64,000 nucleotides of DNA from Quercus robur (lineage: Eukaryota > Streptophyta > Magnoliopsida > Fagales > Fagaceae), in assembly GCF_932294415.1 (NCBI RefSeq), contig NC_065536.1, positions 4,226,974 through 4,290,973 of the forward strand. Reading direction: 5' to 3'. The notes beneath the pieces are model-generated. The model was not told the DNA's origin. It ran no database searches and saw only the letters and a program-made list of their open reading frames with translations. Below are positions 20,885-32,639 of the stretch, piece after piece (within the stretch, counting starts at the first letter, position 1; each line of letters begins with the position of its first letter). A program made the translations under genes and the position numbers.

Positions 20885-22495
20885 TTGCTACACAATATGA
20901 GGATGGAATCGTCAAATGTGAAAAAAAAAAGTGAGGGAACCATCCAATGTAACAAAAGAACTGTTACATGTGACAAAAATAGAGTAGATGCGATGTTGGT
21001 ACTGCTTAATATGACAATGGAACCATCAAATTTGAGAAAAAAAAAAATAAAAGAACCATTATATGTGACAAAAAAAAAAATTGTCAAATGTAATATTGGA
21101 ACTGCGCAATGCGATAATGGAACTGTCAAATGTGAAGAAAAAAAATAAGGAAACCATCAAATGTTACAAAAGAATTGTTAAATGCGATGTTGGAACTGTA
21201 CAATGTGAGGATGAAATCATCAAATGTGAGAAAAGAACTGTCACATGTGATATTGGTACTGCGTAATATAAGGATAGTACCATAAAATGTGAGAAAAAAA
21301 TAAGGGAACCATCAAATGTAACAAAAGTACAGTCACATGTGATGTTGGTACTACGCAACGTGAGGATAGTACCGTCAAATGTGAGAAAAAATAAATAAAG
21401 AAACCACCGAATATGATAAAAATGCAGTCACATGTGATCTTGGTACTACGAAATGTGAGGATGGTACCATAAAATGTGAGAAAAAAAATAAGGGAACCAT
21501 CGAATGTGACAAAAGTACAGTCACATGTGATGTTGGTATTGCGCAATATGAGGATAGTACAATCAAATGTGAGAAAAAAATAAAGAAACCACCGAATGTG
21601 ACAAAAATACAGTCACATGTGATGTTGGTACTGCACAAAGTGAGGATGATACCATCAAATGTGAGGAAAAAATAAGGGAACTACCGAATGTGACAAAAGT
21701 ACAGTTACATGTGATGTTAGTACTACACAATGTGAGAATGGTACCATAAAATGTGAGAAAAAAATAAGGGAACTACCGAATGTGACAAAAATACAGTCAC
21801 ATGTAATCTTCGTACTATGTAATGTGAGGATGGTACCATCAAATGTGAGAAAAAAAAATAAGGAAACCACTGAATGTGATAAAAGTACAGTCACATGTGA
21901 TGTTGGTACTGCATAATGTGAGGATGGTACCATCAAATGTGAGAAAAAATAATAGAATCACCGAATGTGACAAAAGTACAGTCACATGTGATGTTAGTAC
22001 TGCGCAATGTGAAGATGGTACCATCAAATGTGAGAAAAAATAAAAGAACCACCAAATGTGACAAAAATGCAGTCACATGTGATCTTGGTACTACGTAATG
22101 TGAGGATGGTACCATAAAATGTAAGAAAAAAAATAAGGGAACAACTGAATGTGAAAAAAATACAGTCACATGTGATGTTGGTACTGCACAATGTGAGAAT
22201 GGTACTATCAAATATGAAAAAAAATAAAGGAACCACTGAATGTGACAAAAGTACAGTCACATGTGATGTTGGTACTGCGCAATGTGAGGATGGTACCATC
22301 AAATGTGTGAAAAAAAAAAAAGGAAATCACCGAATATGACAAAAGTACAGTCACATGTGATGTTGGTATTGCACAATGTGAGGATGGTACAATCAAATGT
22401 GAAAAAAAATAAGTAAACTACCAAATGTGACAAAAGTACGGTTATATGTGATGTTAGTACTACACAATGTGAGAAAAGTACCATCAAATGTGATG
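20885..22495. repeat. Satellite-like tandem array, about 93-bp monomer, 17 copies
   Basis: The landmark GATGTTGGTACTGCGC and its variants recur 17 times between 20991 and 22450, mostly 89-99 bp apart (one interval is about 62). Each monomer has four sub-blocks beginning AATGTGA or ACATGTGA: one with GGATGGTACCATC, one with an A tract, one with CAAAAGTACAGTC and one with GTTGGTACTGC. This implies an older, shorter unit of about 23 bp. Indels are mostly in the A tract. Minus-strand open stretches here are by-products of the repeat. Confidence 0.93.
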
Positions 22496-22574
22496 TTTTG
22501 ATAACCTGATATACCAGGTTGTCTACTAATAGGCACCGTTACCCAAGTAAAAGGGTAAAAAATTTTAGTAATTG

Positions 22575-22900
22575 TTTTACTATGGTCATTCTGATATACC
22601 TCTTTTTTTTTTTTTTTTTTTTTTAAGTGGGTGTGGTACCCACCCAAATCTAAACCGTTAATTAATGTTATTTTAATTGTGACCGTGGATTTAAGTTTAG
22701 TGTGAAACCTGTTACCGGTAGACTAGGTTAGTATATAAAAGCCAAAAACAAAAAAAAAAAAAAAAAAAAAAGGAAAAAAACTCATATTGTTTCCTTCTCT
22801 TAAAAAAAGCTCAGATTGCTTCTTCTCCCATGTCCGTCAACTTCACTTCACCGCTGAGGGTTTTTTAAGGGATAAACTCGTTTTGATTTTGTTTAAGGTA
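22575..22900 (+). repeat. Promoter-like repeat, copy 2, with leader
   Basis: It matches 18066-18240 in the same orientation: GGTCATTCTGATATACC, a T tract, GTACCCACCCAAATCTAA. TATATAAAAG is at 22732, followed by an A tract and a leader ending near a possible donor, TTTAAG|GTAAGAA at about 22897. It lies at the end of the satellite array, so the array sits between two direct copies of this repeat. Confidence 0.5.
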
Positions 22901-24110
22901 AGAATCAAACCAAACCCTAATTTCTCTGTCATTGTTTTGAGTCCCTTTTTCTTTTTTTCTTTTTGAGAAATTTTTGGAATTTCGCTCTTAAATTTCATTT
23001 CACTGTAACGTTGACAGATTTCTGTGCTGGTGAGGTACCAATTTTGTTCTTTCATATAAATGGCACAGAAAGTGCTTGTTGAAATGCTTTTTAGGGATTC
23101 AGTTTTTCCAAAACTTGTGGCTTTTGTGTTTTGCTCATCAGGGGTGTGGGTTCTTGTTAGTGTGGTGTTGAATTTTATTTTTTAATTTTATTGGTTAGCA
23201 GAGGAAAAAGGCAACACCTATGTATAATGTATTTAAGGTGGAAGGGTTTTTATAAAGAAATAATTTTTTTCTTTTATGTCCTAGGGAGGACACGGGTATA
23301 GAGTTGCTATTTCTTTGTTTCTATTTCATTTATTTTCTATGTGGTGTACATCTAAGTTGTAATTCTGTAGCTGTTGCAGCATCTCGGAATCAAATTTTGG
23401 ATTTTGTGTTGCATTTTGGCTAGTACAGAATTGGGTTTTTTGTACTTTTGCTTGCTATTTGCATCTCAGGTTGTTTCTGGTGTTTGTGCTAATAAAATTT
23501 AAGAGATTGTAGATCAAAATAACGGAGTTTTTAGAAACATCCTGTTATTTTATATTGACATGTTGAATCAGTCAATAGCATTTTTGGATGGCTAACTAGA
23601 ATGAAACGGACTGCTACTTTTTATGTTAGTGCTCAATGGCAAGATTTATTTATTTATTTTATTTTTTTTATGACTGTCTCACTAGGTAAATTTAATTGCT
23701 CATGTCCAATTTCAAGGCACACATTACCTCTCTCCTTTTTTTTTCTTGATAAAAGAAAAAACCTCACTGCAATATAGCACTTTGAAGTGATGTGAATGTG
23801 ATTATCAACTTGAGACCAGGCCTAAGTCGATTCACTGGGACTTTTGCAGCAACTTGTCCCTAGTCACTCCAATGCATTGCCCATATGCCTGCTTGAGTCT
23901 TGATATTCTATTATTTGGGTAAATATTGGTGCAACCGGTTGTTGCACACAACTATACACACACTTCTTGCACTGAAATCATGATAGTTGTGCGCTACAAT
24001 TGGTATGAAATAAGCATTGCCCATATTATTTACTCTTCTTTTCTTCACCAGTCTATGGAAGTACCTGTTTTATAGGGTTTTGACTTAAATTAGCACAATC
24101 CTATTTACTA
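22900..24110. other. Non-coding
   Basis: No gene is seen. If the leader at 22780-22897 is transcribed, this would be intronic. Confidence 0.4.
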
Positions 24111-24119
24111 AGCAAATAG

Positions 24120-24371
24120 CACGATTTTTACACTCCATCCATTGATGAGACCGGCTGAATCAACCCAAAAAATTGGAACTTTTGCTGTTTCAATCAATCT
24201 GACCATTTCACATGCCACTGAACTGAGTTCATATATCCCCTGCATCTCAGTATCATTCTGCTGATTGAACTTCAATGCCTTAGAATCGCTGTCCTCCATA
24301 TCCTGAAATGAGTCTCTCATAATAAGCTGCAAAGAATGAATTGCATTAATTTCTGAAACCTCCCAAGGCAA
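24120..24371 (-). pseudogene. Phytochrome fragment (PHYE-like, GAF-PHY to PAS region)
   Basis: About 84 residues read [20 protein letters not shown] and later [20 protein letters not shown] then DSAGLINGW. This matches the stretch of plant phytochromes from the end of the PHY domain into the first PAS domain; the LPWE.SEI.AIHSL phrase and the short linker are closest to phytochrome E as I recall it. There is no flanking phytochrome sequence on either side, so it is an isolated gene fragment, probably carried by a transposon or left by a filler-DNA repair event. It lies antisense to the surrounding transcription-like signals. Confidence 0.85.
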
Positions 24372-24399
24372 GCAAATAGGCAAAATAGCCAACAACCCC

Positions 24400-27300
24400 A
24401 CCAACAAATTCCCTCACGCCTTAAACCATTGCACTTCTTATTCTTCTTTACTCACCAAATCCTAGGACTTTTTCTCTCCCAATTTAGACCAATAGTCTGA
24501 GAAGAGGTCAAAAGCTAAAGCTAAATCTAAAGCTATAGCTAGATAGCTCTATACTATACTTCTTTGGATTTCTATTGTGGTGCCTGCTTTGCTTGCTTTA
24601 CCTCTAATTATAACATTGCCACTCCATCCCATGTGTGTTGTTGCAGTGAAAATTTGCATAGTGTGTAAATATATGAGTTCCAAGGTCAGGCTGCTACTCG
24701 CTTGGTCTTTGAGAGACTTGGTTAAAGAGGTGGACAAAAAGACACCCATATTTCTACTCATAACTGAGATTTTAAGAAAGCTTTTGCGGGCCATATTGGC
24801 CTTTTCTTTAATTTAAAAAGCGAACACACTTTCTTAAGTGCTACTCTATTTCAAGGGAATATTTGAATCGCTTTATTAATTAACTTCCTCCTTTATTTTT
24901 TTTCTTCTTCTTTGGCCCTTATGTTCCTCCTTTGTTTAATTTGATTGAATGTTCCTATTGCTGTCCAGAACTTGAATTTTTTTTATTTTTGTTAACTCCC
25001 CCCCGGTGATGGTATGTTTCAACCATGCGTCGCATTTAGGCCAAACTCACTTGTCTGCGTGTGGAGACAAGAAAGACACTCTCTTCACAAACTCCAGTTT
25101 CTCTCTCTCTCTTTCTTTCTCTGTCATTACTATTATGCCCTGTGTTTCTATGTGTGAGACTTCTCTGCTCACACATGCAGGTAGGCTTGCCTCCTAGTAA
25201 TTCCCAATATATTATCTCAGCAAATGAGTGAAATGGAAGAAGCTTTTCAGTTTTTGACAGGTTGAACCAATAATGCCAAACCAAAAAATAAGTCCACAAG
25301 GCCACAGACTACAAGTGTTAGTGGTACATTTTGAAAAATAAGTGTTAGTGGTACATAGGTTCACCAATTACTATACCTAAAACCTTATGGGTTAAAGGGG
25401 ACATAAACTTCCCCTGAACTGTCCTATGTTGCAAATCTGGAGGGAGGATTTAGAATTTAAATGTTTTAGGTTAAGCAAGTCTAAAGTAGAGTACTTGGAG
25501 TTAAAAGGAGATTTAAAGACGGAGTGGTAAAACTTGTTGGGCAAGAAATACTTTAGAGTGAAAAAACATTTCTAGGATCTTTCAATTATGAAATTTATTT
25601 ACTTTTTAATGTATGTTATTGCTTACCTTGTTTTTATTTCATGCTATATTGAGATAGGAGTATTGGGGAGAGTGAAGAACATTGAAGAGCAAGATCTTGT
25701 TGAAGAGCAAGATGCTCTCCAAGTTAGCCCCCCGAAAAGACCACTGGGATCTTTTTAATTTATTAGTAAGATTCATGCAATTCATTATATATTCACTTGT
25801 TTTTACAGTTTTCACATAATTTGCTTAAATTGCTTCTTTATCAACAGTGTCTACTTTTTGTAGGAGAATTGGTTGGAACGTTTGCGATACAAGTTGGCAT
25901 CAAATCTAGTGCTTTCAAAAGAAAACGAACAACGTTCCAAAATAATAGAAAATGCTAGAAATATTCCACTACATGATTATTTTCAGACACTCAAATGACA
26001 GTGATTTGTATAAATTGATGACTAAATTTTTTGGAAAATACTACAATTTAGTGAATTTTCTTTTTTATTGAAAAAGAGATTGAATTTGTGTCATTCATGA
26101 ATCATGATTACAAATGTATGTGTTGTGCACACATACAATGTAGTTGACAATTAGATTTGTGATGTTGCCCGTGTGAGGTTGGCTAGGAGTGCTCAAGTTT
26201 ACTGAAAACAATTTAGTGACAAGAGATAATTTCGACCAACTTCAACAGTCCCCTCCTTGACAATTCTCATGATGTCATGCCATTGTGTCTTTTTTGTCTT
26301 GTGCTCGTTTGTGAGAATTTATTTGCATTGAATTATTGATTTGGAAAAATAAGTTTAAGCAAAAATATAGTTCTACTTAGAAAAAGTAAAAGTTTTAAGT
26401 TGTATATAACTAGAAAAGTTGAAATTTTCAGGCAAGAGACTGTAGCACTCAATTTATATATGCTAGGCTGATTTTACTAGTTAAAAAAAAAATGGCTACT
26501 TGTAATTACATTTAGCACTTGTAACTCGTAAGTACATCTTGTAGAGAATACCATTATTTAACTTACAAAAAGGGTTTTTGCCTTACTCTCCCCTGACTAA
26601 CAGAGAGTTTATTTTATTTTATTTTGAGGAGGAAGCATTGTTAAAGACAATTAAACTGTACAAAGTGAGAATTTTAAGATATGCTAAAGTGGTGGGTTTA
26701 GCAATTTTGGGTAGATACCCTGTATGTGGGCTGAATCCATGTGGGTAGATACCCCTGTATGTACATACTTTAGGTGGTTCAAAGCTTAAATCAACTCTCT
26801 GTCAAATTTTAGTAATGCACATGAGGATAGAGCTTTCTTTGTCCATTGCCACTTTTTTTACTCTGAACCTGGGATCTCTAAGTGGATCTATAAGAACATC
26901 TCACATTGCCAGCATGTGTGGTTTGTTACAATGTCATGTTTTAGAAGGGGCTTCCAATGTGTGACAATACTAATTTTATGGTACTTGTGACTACTGAAGC
27001 TTCTGTAACTTATAATTTTGTATCAATTTCATACAGAGCTCTAGTGCTGGAGAAAGCTTCTAAATCAGTTTGGGAGCTGATTTTGACAGTAATGGTCTGG
27101 GGAAGGAAATTAGTGAGATGGTTGAAAAGGTATTTTCTTGATTGAGTGGCCTAGAACCTCCATTGTTTCCCCTGCTAGACGGTGAGACTCATACTAATAA
27201 AGAAATTGAGAATGAAAAAGAAAAAGGAAAAGGAAAAGAATGAGCTAATGAAAACAAAGAAAAGGAGAATTCTCCGTCTTCATTAAAGAAAAGGAGTTTT

Positions 27301-28790
27301 AGTGAATTGAATGCAGGAGGTGCATGTGAAGCTGCAAGCATATCTGGTGATCCTCCAGCCATACTAGAAGATTCTAGTAAATCACCCAACCAAGTTTGAA
27401 GACACGAGTCACTATGTCATGCCAAGAGTCTTGTGGCTCAATGCCGTTACTGTTTTTCTCAAGAGGAGAATCTGGTTTCAAACATCACCTCCCCACTTGA
27501 AAGTTACAAAAAAGGCCACTATGCCAGTTCCCATATCATTACTTATCAACAAGAGTAACTTTGTCAAACGAGCTATTTATAACAGATGTGGGGTGGTGCA
27601 AATCTGGTTATTTAGTCTAGATTTTGATTTGTCATCAGTTTCTCAATTCATTTTAATGTAATAAAATTAACATTATTAGGCTATCTAATTCTTTGGTTGC
27701 AATTCTTTAGGCTATCTAGTGTTTCGTATTATTAATGAGGTACTTATTTGGAATAAAATCATTTACTTATAAAAACAAAAAGTGAACTTGGCAACTGATG
27801 TCTGAAACTATGTTTGCACAACCATTGTGCTGTATGATGTTAACTTGATTCATGCAGTTTATACCATAGCAAAGTATCGTGAATATTTCTATGAGGGATG
27901 GTTGTATTTGTTGCTTGAATTATTTAGTGCAGACTTTAGATGGACTTATGATATTTAAAGATTCTGATTTTTTTTTTTTTTTTTTCCTTCTAGAACTCAA
28001 CCCTGCAGGCATTGGTTGGAGAAAACTATGGAGGAAACTTGCATATGTCATTGAAGCATTAATGCTGCACTTATTGTGTGATTCTCTGCTTGATTAACCT
28101 TGTTCCAGTGTCCAAGCAGTGCACTGTGCAATTCATGAGGGATAATTACCTTTAAACCAAAATGCAAAATTTGGGGAGTGGTAAGATTTCTTGAGAAATA
28201 TACTTACCAATTTTCTTAACAATTTATATATATATATATATATGATTTTATCAATGCATTCCCTTGGTCAGTTTTCTAATCATTCTAAATGTATGTGCAT
28301 CATACATTGAAACTTGAAATTTTATGTTGCAATCATTAAGGACTGCACTTTTGTGGTGGAAATACATGCCAAGATTTACGGAGGATTATGTCCATTCTAT
28401 GTACTTGGGGTTGGCTACGCAAATTTTATGAATCTTTTTGTCTCTCCACTTTATTTCTGACTAACATTTAAATTATATTGAAATCTTCATGTCCTACCCC
28501 ATAATATTTTATTCTTTACTCATGTATGTTTTCTTTTATTTTTAAATGTAATAATTTACTTTTATTTTCAGATTCAAGTGGAGAAGCATTAAAAGAAACC
28601 AAACATGGATGTTTAGTTACATGTAACCTTTACATCATTATGTAATTGTGATTTATATTTTTATATTAAAAAATAAAAAGAATTGTGATTTTTTCCCCTA
28701 CTATGCATCAAAAATTTTCCCCCCTCTTTGTTAGATAAATCACTGAACTCATCTGTGGTAATTTGATTTTAGCCATCAAAATCTTTTTAC
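24400..28790. other. Mostly non-coding, with unassigned coding-like scraps
   Basis: Short open stretches exist but none gives a recognised family. 25680-25760 (plus) reads EEQDLVEEQDALQVSPPKRP. 27070-27400 (plus) contains GLGKEISEMVEKVF and later ELNAGGACEAASISGDPP with stops between. These have protein-like composition and may be exons of a decayed gene. 25105-25130 is (CT)n, 27968-27988 a T tract and 28226-28244 (TA)n. Confidence 0.3.
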
Positions 28791-28793
28791 TTT

Positions 28794-28939
28794 TAGCTTT
28801 AGGGATGACCAATTACAATTGCTCAACTGGCACTTCCTTCTCTCATAATAATTGGTTGGAGGGTGAGGTTATGGGTTCTAAACCCACTGAGTATGTGTAA
28901 CTTACCATTTAAAAAAAAAAAAAAATAGCTTTAGAGATG
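28794..28939 (+). mobile_element. Short tRNA-derived SINE with poly(A) tail and TSD
   Basis: An A-box-like TTGCTCAACTGG (about 28819) and a B-box-like GGTTCTAAACCC (about 28873) lead to an A tract. The direct repeats TAGCTTTAGGGATG (28794-28807) and TAGCTTTAGAGATG (28926-28939) differ at one base. The body is 118 bp. Confidence 0.85.
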
Positions 28940-30050
28940 CAAATGAGCCAAGTTGAATAGTACCAGTTGACTATTTATAATTCAGAGACCTTGAGCTAAA
29001 CTGTTGCCAACAATCAATGCTTAATTCAGTTTGTTAAAGTTTGATAAGATAGCCAGATCTGCTTGGTTTGTTAAAATCAATCACTCATAGCTTGTTTCAA
29101 TTTTTTATTACGATGTATTTAAAATTCAAAAGATCTTAGAATATAGTTGATTGTACTCTATCTTTGATGACATAACCTGTCAATTTGAAATACATGTCCT
29201 TTAGGCCTTTTTTGTTCACACACACACACAGACTTTTACCCTATTCAGGGCTTTTTGTTTCTATAAATCTTATAAAATTTTGGATGATAGAAAACCATAA
29301 ATTGGAGGCCTGTATGAAAGTGTTATGCTTGCGAGCCTATGAGCCAGACAAGACAGTTCAAGCATTGAGCTCGTTTTCGAAACAAGCTATATTAGGCCCA
29401 AGCTTCAGCTTCATTAACTTCATAACCGGGCCCAATCCAGGCATAAGAGGTTCACATTTCAACTCATGAATAAATTAAGTTTATTATATTTGTAGGTAAA
29501 ATTAGAGACCTTAATTAAATATATTTTTTTGTCCTGTTGAAGTTCCTGAGACAGAGATGGGACCTCCCTGATAAGATTCTTACACCCAGATCTTGGAAAC
29601 ATTTACAAGGTTCGTCATTAGGCTTAATTGTGAGTATTTGAGTAAAGACATGTTCTAAATTACTCAAAATGCTGGATACTACGTGATATCCAAGATCATC
29701 TCATTCATAAAGTGCATTTGAGTAAAGACATGTTTTGAATTACTTGAAATTTTTTTTGCTTACAGTTCTGTTGGTGTTGAAGTGCATGGCAGTTAAGTTA
29801 TTGGAAATACTTGATTGTAGTAACTTGTGAATTGTCGCTGCCTCTCCTGCTCCAAATCTGCACCTTGTGTTGAAATTTGAAAATCTGTGTATTTAATACA
29901 TGAAAGTCCTGTCTGAACTTGGGAGCTCTTGTTCCATTTGGTTTTGTTGGGTTTAATATTTTGTATAGTATTGCATAGGTCGTAAACTAGAGGTGAAGTT
30001 AGTTACTCATTAGTTTCCTCATATCCACTTGCTCTCCTTAATTGGGCGAT
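28940..30050. other. Non-coding
   Basis: No gene or mobile element that I can support. Confidence 0.4.
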
Positions 30051-30051
30051 T

Positions 30052-30117
30052 GCAGGCACTTCAAAATTATCAAAAAAAAAAAAAAGAAAAAAAAGAAAAA
30101 GAAAAGAGCAGGCACTT
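30052..30117 (+). mobile_element. Tail-only retroposon insertion (44 bp) with 11-bp TSD
   Basis: GCAGGCACTTC at 30052-30062 and 30107-30117 brackets an A-rich insert with G interruptions (AAAATTATC, then A and AAAAG tracts). It is the same type as the other tail-only insertions, with a different junction sequence. Confidence 0.65.
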
Positions 30118-31295
30118 CGGATTGTAGGATTGCCAATAGGGCCAAAAGGCTCTGCAGTAAAAAGGATAAATGTAGGTCTTTCCTTGCTCAATTACTTGTA
30201 AATATAATGGCATGATATGATTATTGTTGTTAGATTTTGAAATCCTATGATGTATATTACTTGTATTAGTTTGACTCAAGTGTTATGATGCATGTAAAAA
30301 TTAGATGTATCGACATAATTTGACTAAGGGATTCAGTTTTAATTGTCTCAAATTTTAACATACTTTGACATTTGTTCCATTGTGGAATGAAATAGCAGGC
30401 GTCATGTTGTTGAAATGTAGACTCTTGTTCCATTATGGATTCAGTTTCAATGGCAAAACATTGCATGCAAGTTACAACTTACAATACATGTCTTGATGAC
30501 TTTTTCGATTTTTATTTGTGTGAATACAGGTTAGTGTGGCTTTGGCCTTTGACTTTGTGCAAACATTTCTTTGTTTTTGCCCATGTGTTCATTACTTTAC
30601 ACAAATAGAAGTGTCCACGTGTTTGTGGTCATTCTACTGATAGATACCTATGATTCTCTCTCACCAAATTCTTGGCTTAAAGGTGGTGGTGACATTCTCT
30701 GGCTTAAGTTACATGATTTCAGGCAAAGATTTAGCAACTTAGATCATGGTGAGGACTGAGGAGGGTTAAATTAATACTAGCAACATTATATTTTAAAATA
30801 ATTATATTGAAAGATATTGTTTTAATTAATGAATTGAAAAGAAGAAAAAAATTGAAAGGAAAGACATAGACAAGAAATCAATACCATCAATTCAGATTTT
30901 TCTTTTTCTTTTTCTTTTTTTAATAAAATTTTTATGTTTTATACCATCAATTTTTTAACTAGGTGGACATAAATCCTATATGAAACGCAAAGTATGTCTA
31001 TGTATACTGAATTATTTGCCCCATTTTAGTGACTAGTTGGTTGTCAAAACATTAAAATGCTCATTTAAGGGTTTCACGTGTTTGACAAACCTCTTAATGT
31101 GAAAAGGAAGTTGGATATCTGAGAGTAGGTTGAGTGTTGGGCGGACCATTGGGGGCAAAGAGAAACACTTATTTGGTCATAAAAGCAGTCAGTCGGTGAA
31201 AAGGGGTACTAAAATGTATTTGTTTTTGAGAGAGAGAGAGAGAGAGATTATACATCAAAAAGTAAAGGAAATGCCGTATCCTAACAATTTTTTAG
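30118..31295. other. Non-coding, with one tail-only insertion
   Basis: ATACCATCAATT at 30881-30892 and 30941-30952 brackets 48 bp of T- and CTTTTT-rich sequence, which is a poly(A)-type tail on the minus strand. (GA)n lies at 31229-31247. No gene is seen. Confidence 0.5.
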
Positions 31296-31691
31296 CCACC
31301 AAATTTGGCGAAAATAGCAAAATATCATCTTTTTGCAAACTATGTGGCAATTTACCACTGTTTTGAAAATATGTAGAAATCTACTATTTTTTGGGTATTC
31401 GAGTTTGGCGAAATCGAGTTTTTCATGGTACTTGAGTTCATGAAACTCGAGTACTATGGAAAAATTTTGAAATTTTTTTATGATACTCGAGTTTCATGAA
31501 CTCGAGTACCATAAAAAATTTTCCGGAAAATTTGAAGTATATTTTTTCAAAGAACTCAAGGTTTTGGAACTTGAGTTTCACATACTTGAGTTTAAAAAGC
31601 GTGATTGATCCCTACATATTTTCAAAATAGTGGTAGATTGCTAATTTTTTTGCTAAATAGTGGTAGTGGGCTATTTTCTCCCACCAAATTT
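31296..31691. mobile_element. MITE with 11-bp TSD (374 bp)
   Basis: CCACCAAATTT flanks the element at 31296-31306 and 31681-31691. The ends are inverted repeats (GAAAATAGC near 31309, GCTATTTTC near 31670). Inner arms around CTACATATTTTCAAAA and TTTTGAAAATATGTAG are also inverted. The centre has repeated palindromic ACTCGAGT blocks. There is no coding capacity. Confidence 0.8.
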
Positions 31692-31929
31692 TATGCATCT
31701 TTTGTCCCACAAATTGACTTCATATCTTCCATCCTCCACATCGCTAGCCAAGCATGCATTTCAATGGTCAAACCGTGGGCTATACGTTTTCAAACTCAAA
31801 ACATCAAAGAAAAAAAAACACAACCCATCTCCATCGCTAACTATATCCTACGATAGCCAAAGTAAAAAAAAAAAACACACACACACACACCTTTTAACAA
31901 CTCACCTCACCTCTCTTTTCTCTATCACC

Positions 31930-31938
31930 TTATATATT
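31930..31938 (+). promoter_or_regulatory. TATA box of PIP-like peptide gene
   Basis: TTATATATT, 70-78 bp upstream of the ATG at 32008, followed by a pyrimidine-rich leader. This is the expected spacing for a short 5' UTR. Confidence 0.55.
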
Positions 31939-32007
31939 AGACTCTCCCTTCACTCTATAGTCTATACCACACCAAAAACATTTAAGCCTCCAAGATTACT
32001 AAAAATA

Positions 32008-32202
32008 ATGAAGGGACATTCTCATACATGGGCTTTCAATATCATTTTCATTATCATCTTCACCCTCTTGCTCTCTTATTCCATGCATATTGAGGGTTTG
32101 AGAGTTCTCAAAGATCAATCTTCTTCTTCTTCATCATCCTTGAAAAGTTTTATTATAAACCAAGCTTAGTCTGGACCCAGCAAAGGTGGAAGCAGTCACT
32201 GA
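32008..32202 (+). pseudogene. PAMP-induced secreted peptide (PIP/PIPL)-like gene with in-frame stop before the core motif
   Basis: The ORF from 32008 encodes MKGHSHTW followed by a hydrophobic core (AFNIIFIIIFTLLLSYS), a typical secretion signal, then IEGLRVLKDQ, a run of seven serines and SLKSFIINQA. A TAG stop at 32167-32169 ends it at 53 residues. Directly after it, in the same frame, comes SGPSKGGSSH and a TGA. PIP and PIPL precursors end in SGPSxxGxGH, the secreted signal that LRR receptor kinase RLK7 perceives in Arabidopsis, so the motif is unmistakable, with the GxGH glycine replaced by serine. The codon before SGPS was probably Tyr (TAT/TAC). As read, the gene cannot release the active peptide unless the stop is read through. 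A sequencing error or a null allele are alternatives. Confidence 0.78.
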
Positions 32203-32299
32203 TCACAACCATGGCCGGTTTAGCTATTTTACTTACAATATAAGGTTCAACAATATTGCAAGAAAGGAATTAGTCAACAAACATTTCCTCTCTACAAGG

Positions 32300-32550
32300 G
32301 ATCTCCTTAATGGAAAATTCTTTGTCCGGAAATCTTCCATTAGATACTGGGCTTTCTAGTCCTAATCTTGAAACTCTGTACTTGGGTGGCAACAAACTTA
32401 GTGGTCATATCCAATCGGATATTTCAAATTGTTCCAATCTCGCCCTAGTAGATTTTGCAATAAACTTACTCTTTGGACCAATACCCAGAAGTCTTGGAAA
32501 CTTGAAATACCTTCGAAGTCGTAATTTGATACTAAACATTTTGAGCATTC
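32300..32550 (+). pseudogene. LRR receptor-like kinase ectodomain fragment
   Basis: The plus strand encodes two to three leucine-rich repeats: LSSPNLETLYLGGNKLSGHI, SNCSNLALVDFAINLLFGPI and PRSLGNLKYLRSRNLILN. The LxxLxLxxNxLxGxIP pattern is that of plant extracellular LRRs of XA21/EFR-type kinases. The region upstream (32205-32300) also reads as degraded coding sequence, and no kinase follows. This is a fragment. Confidence 0.8.
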
Positions 32551-32639
32551 TGGAATGTTTATATATCTTTGAATTATTGGGGAATTTGATGATCTGGCCA
32601 TGTACACAAGTTTTCAATGACTTGTAAAACTTAAAGCTG

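Noticed and set aside
21164-22650. Series of overlapping minus-strand open stretches of 60-100 codons
   Set aside because: They repeat the same peptide (SSHCAVPTSHVTVLLSHS type) and are by-products of the satellite monomer.
32300-32550. LRR fragment as a receptor working with the neighbouring PIP-like peptide
   Set aside because: PIP peptides are perceived by an LRR kinase, but this piece has only two or three repeats, no kinase, and resembles a different subfamily; closeness is likely chance.
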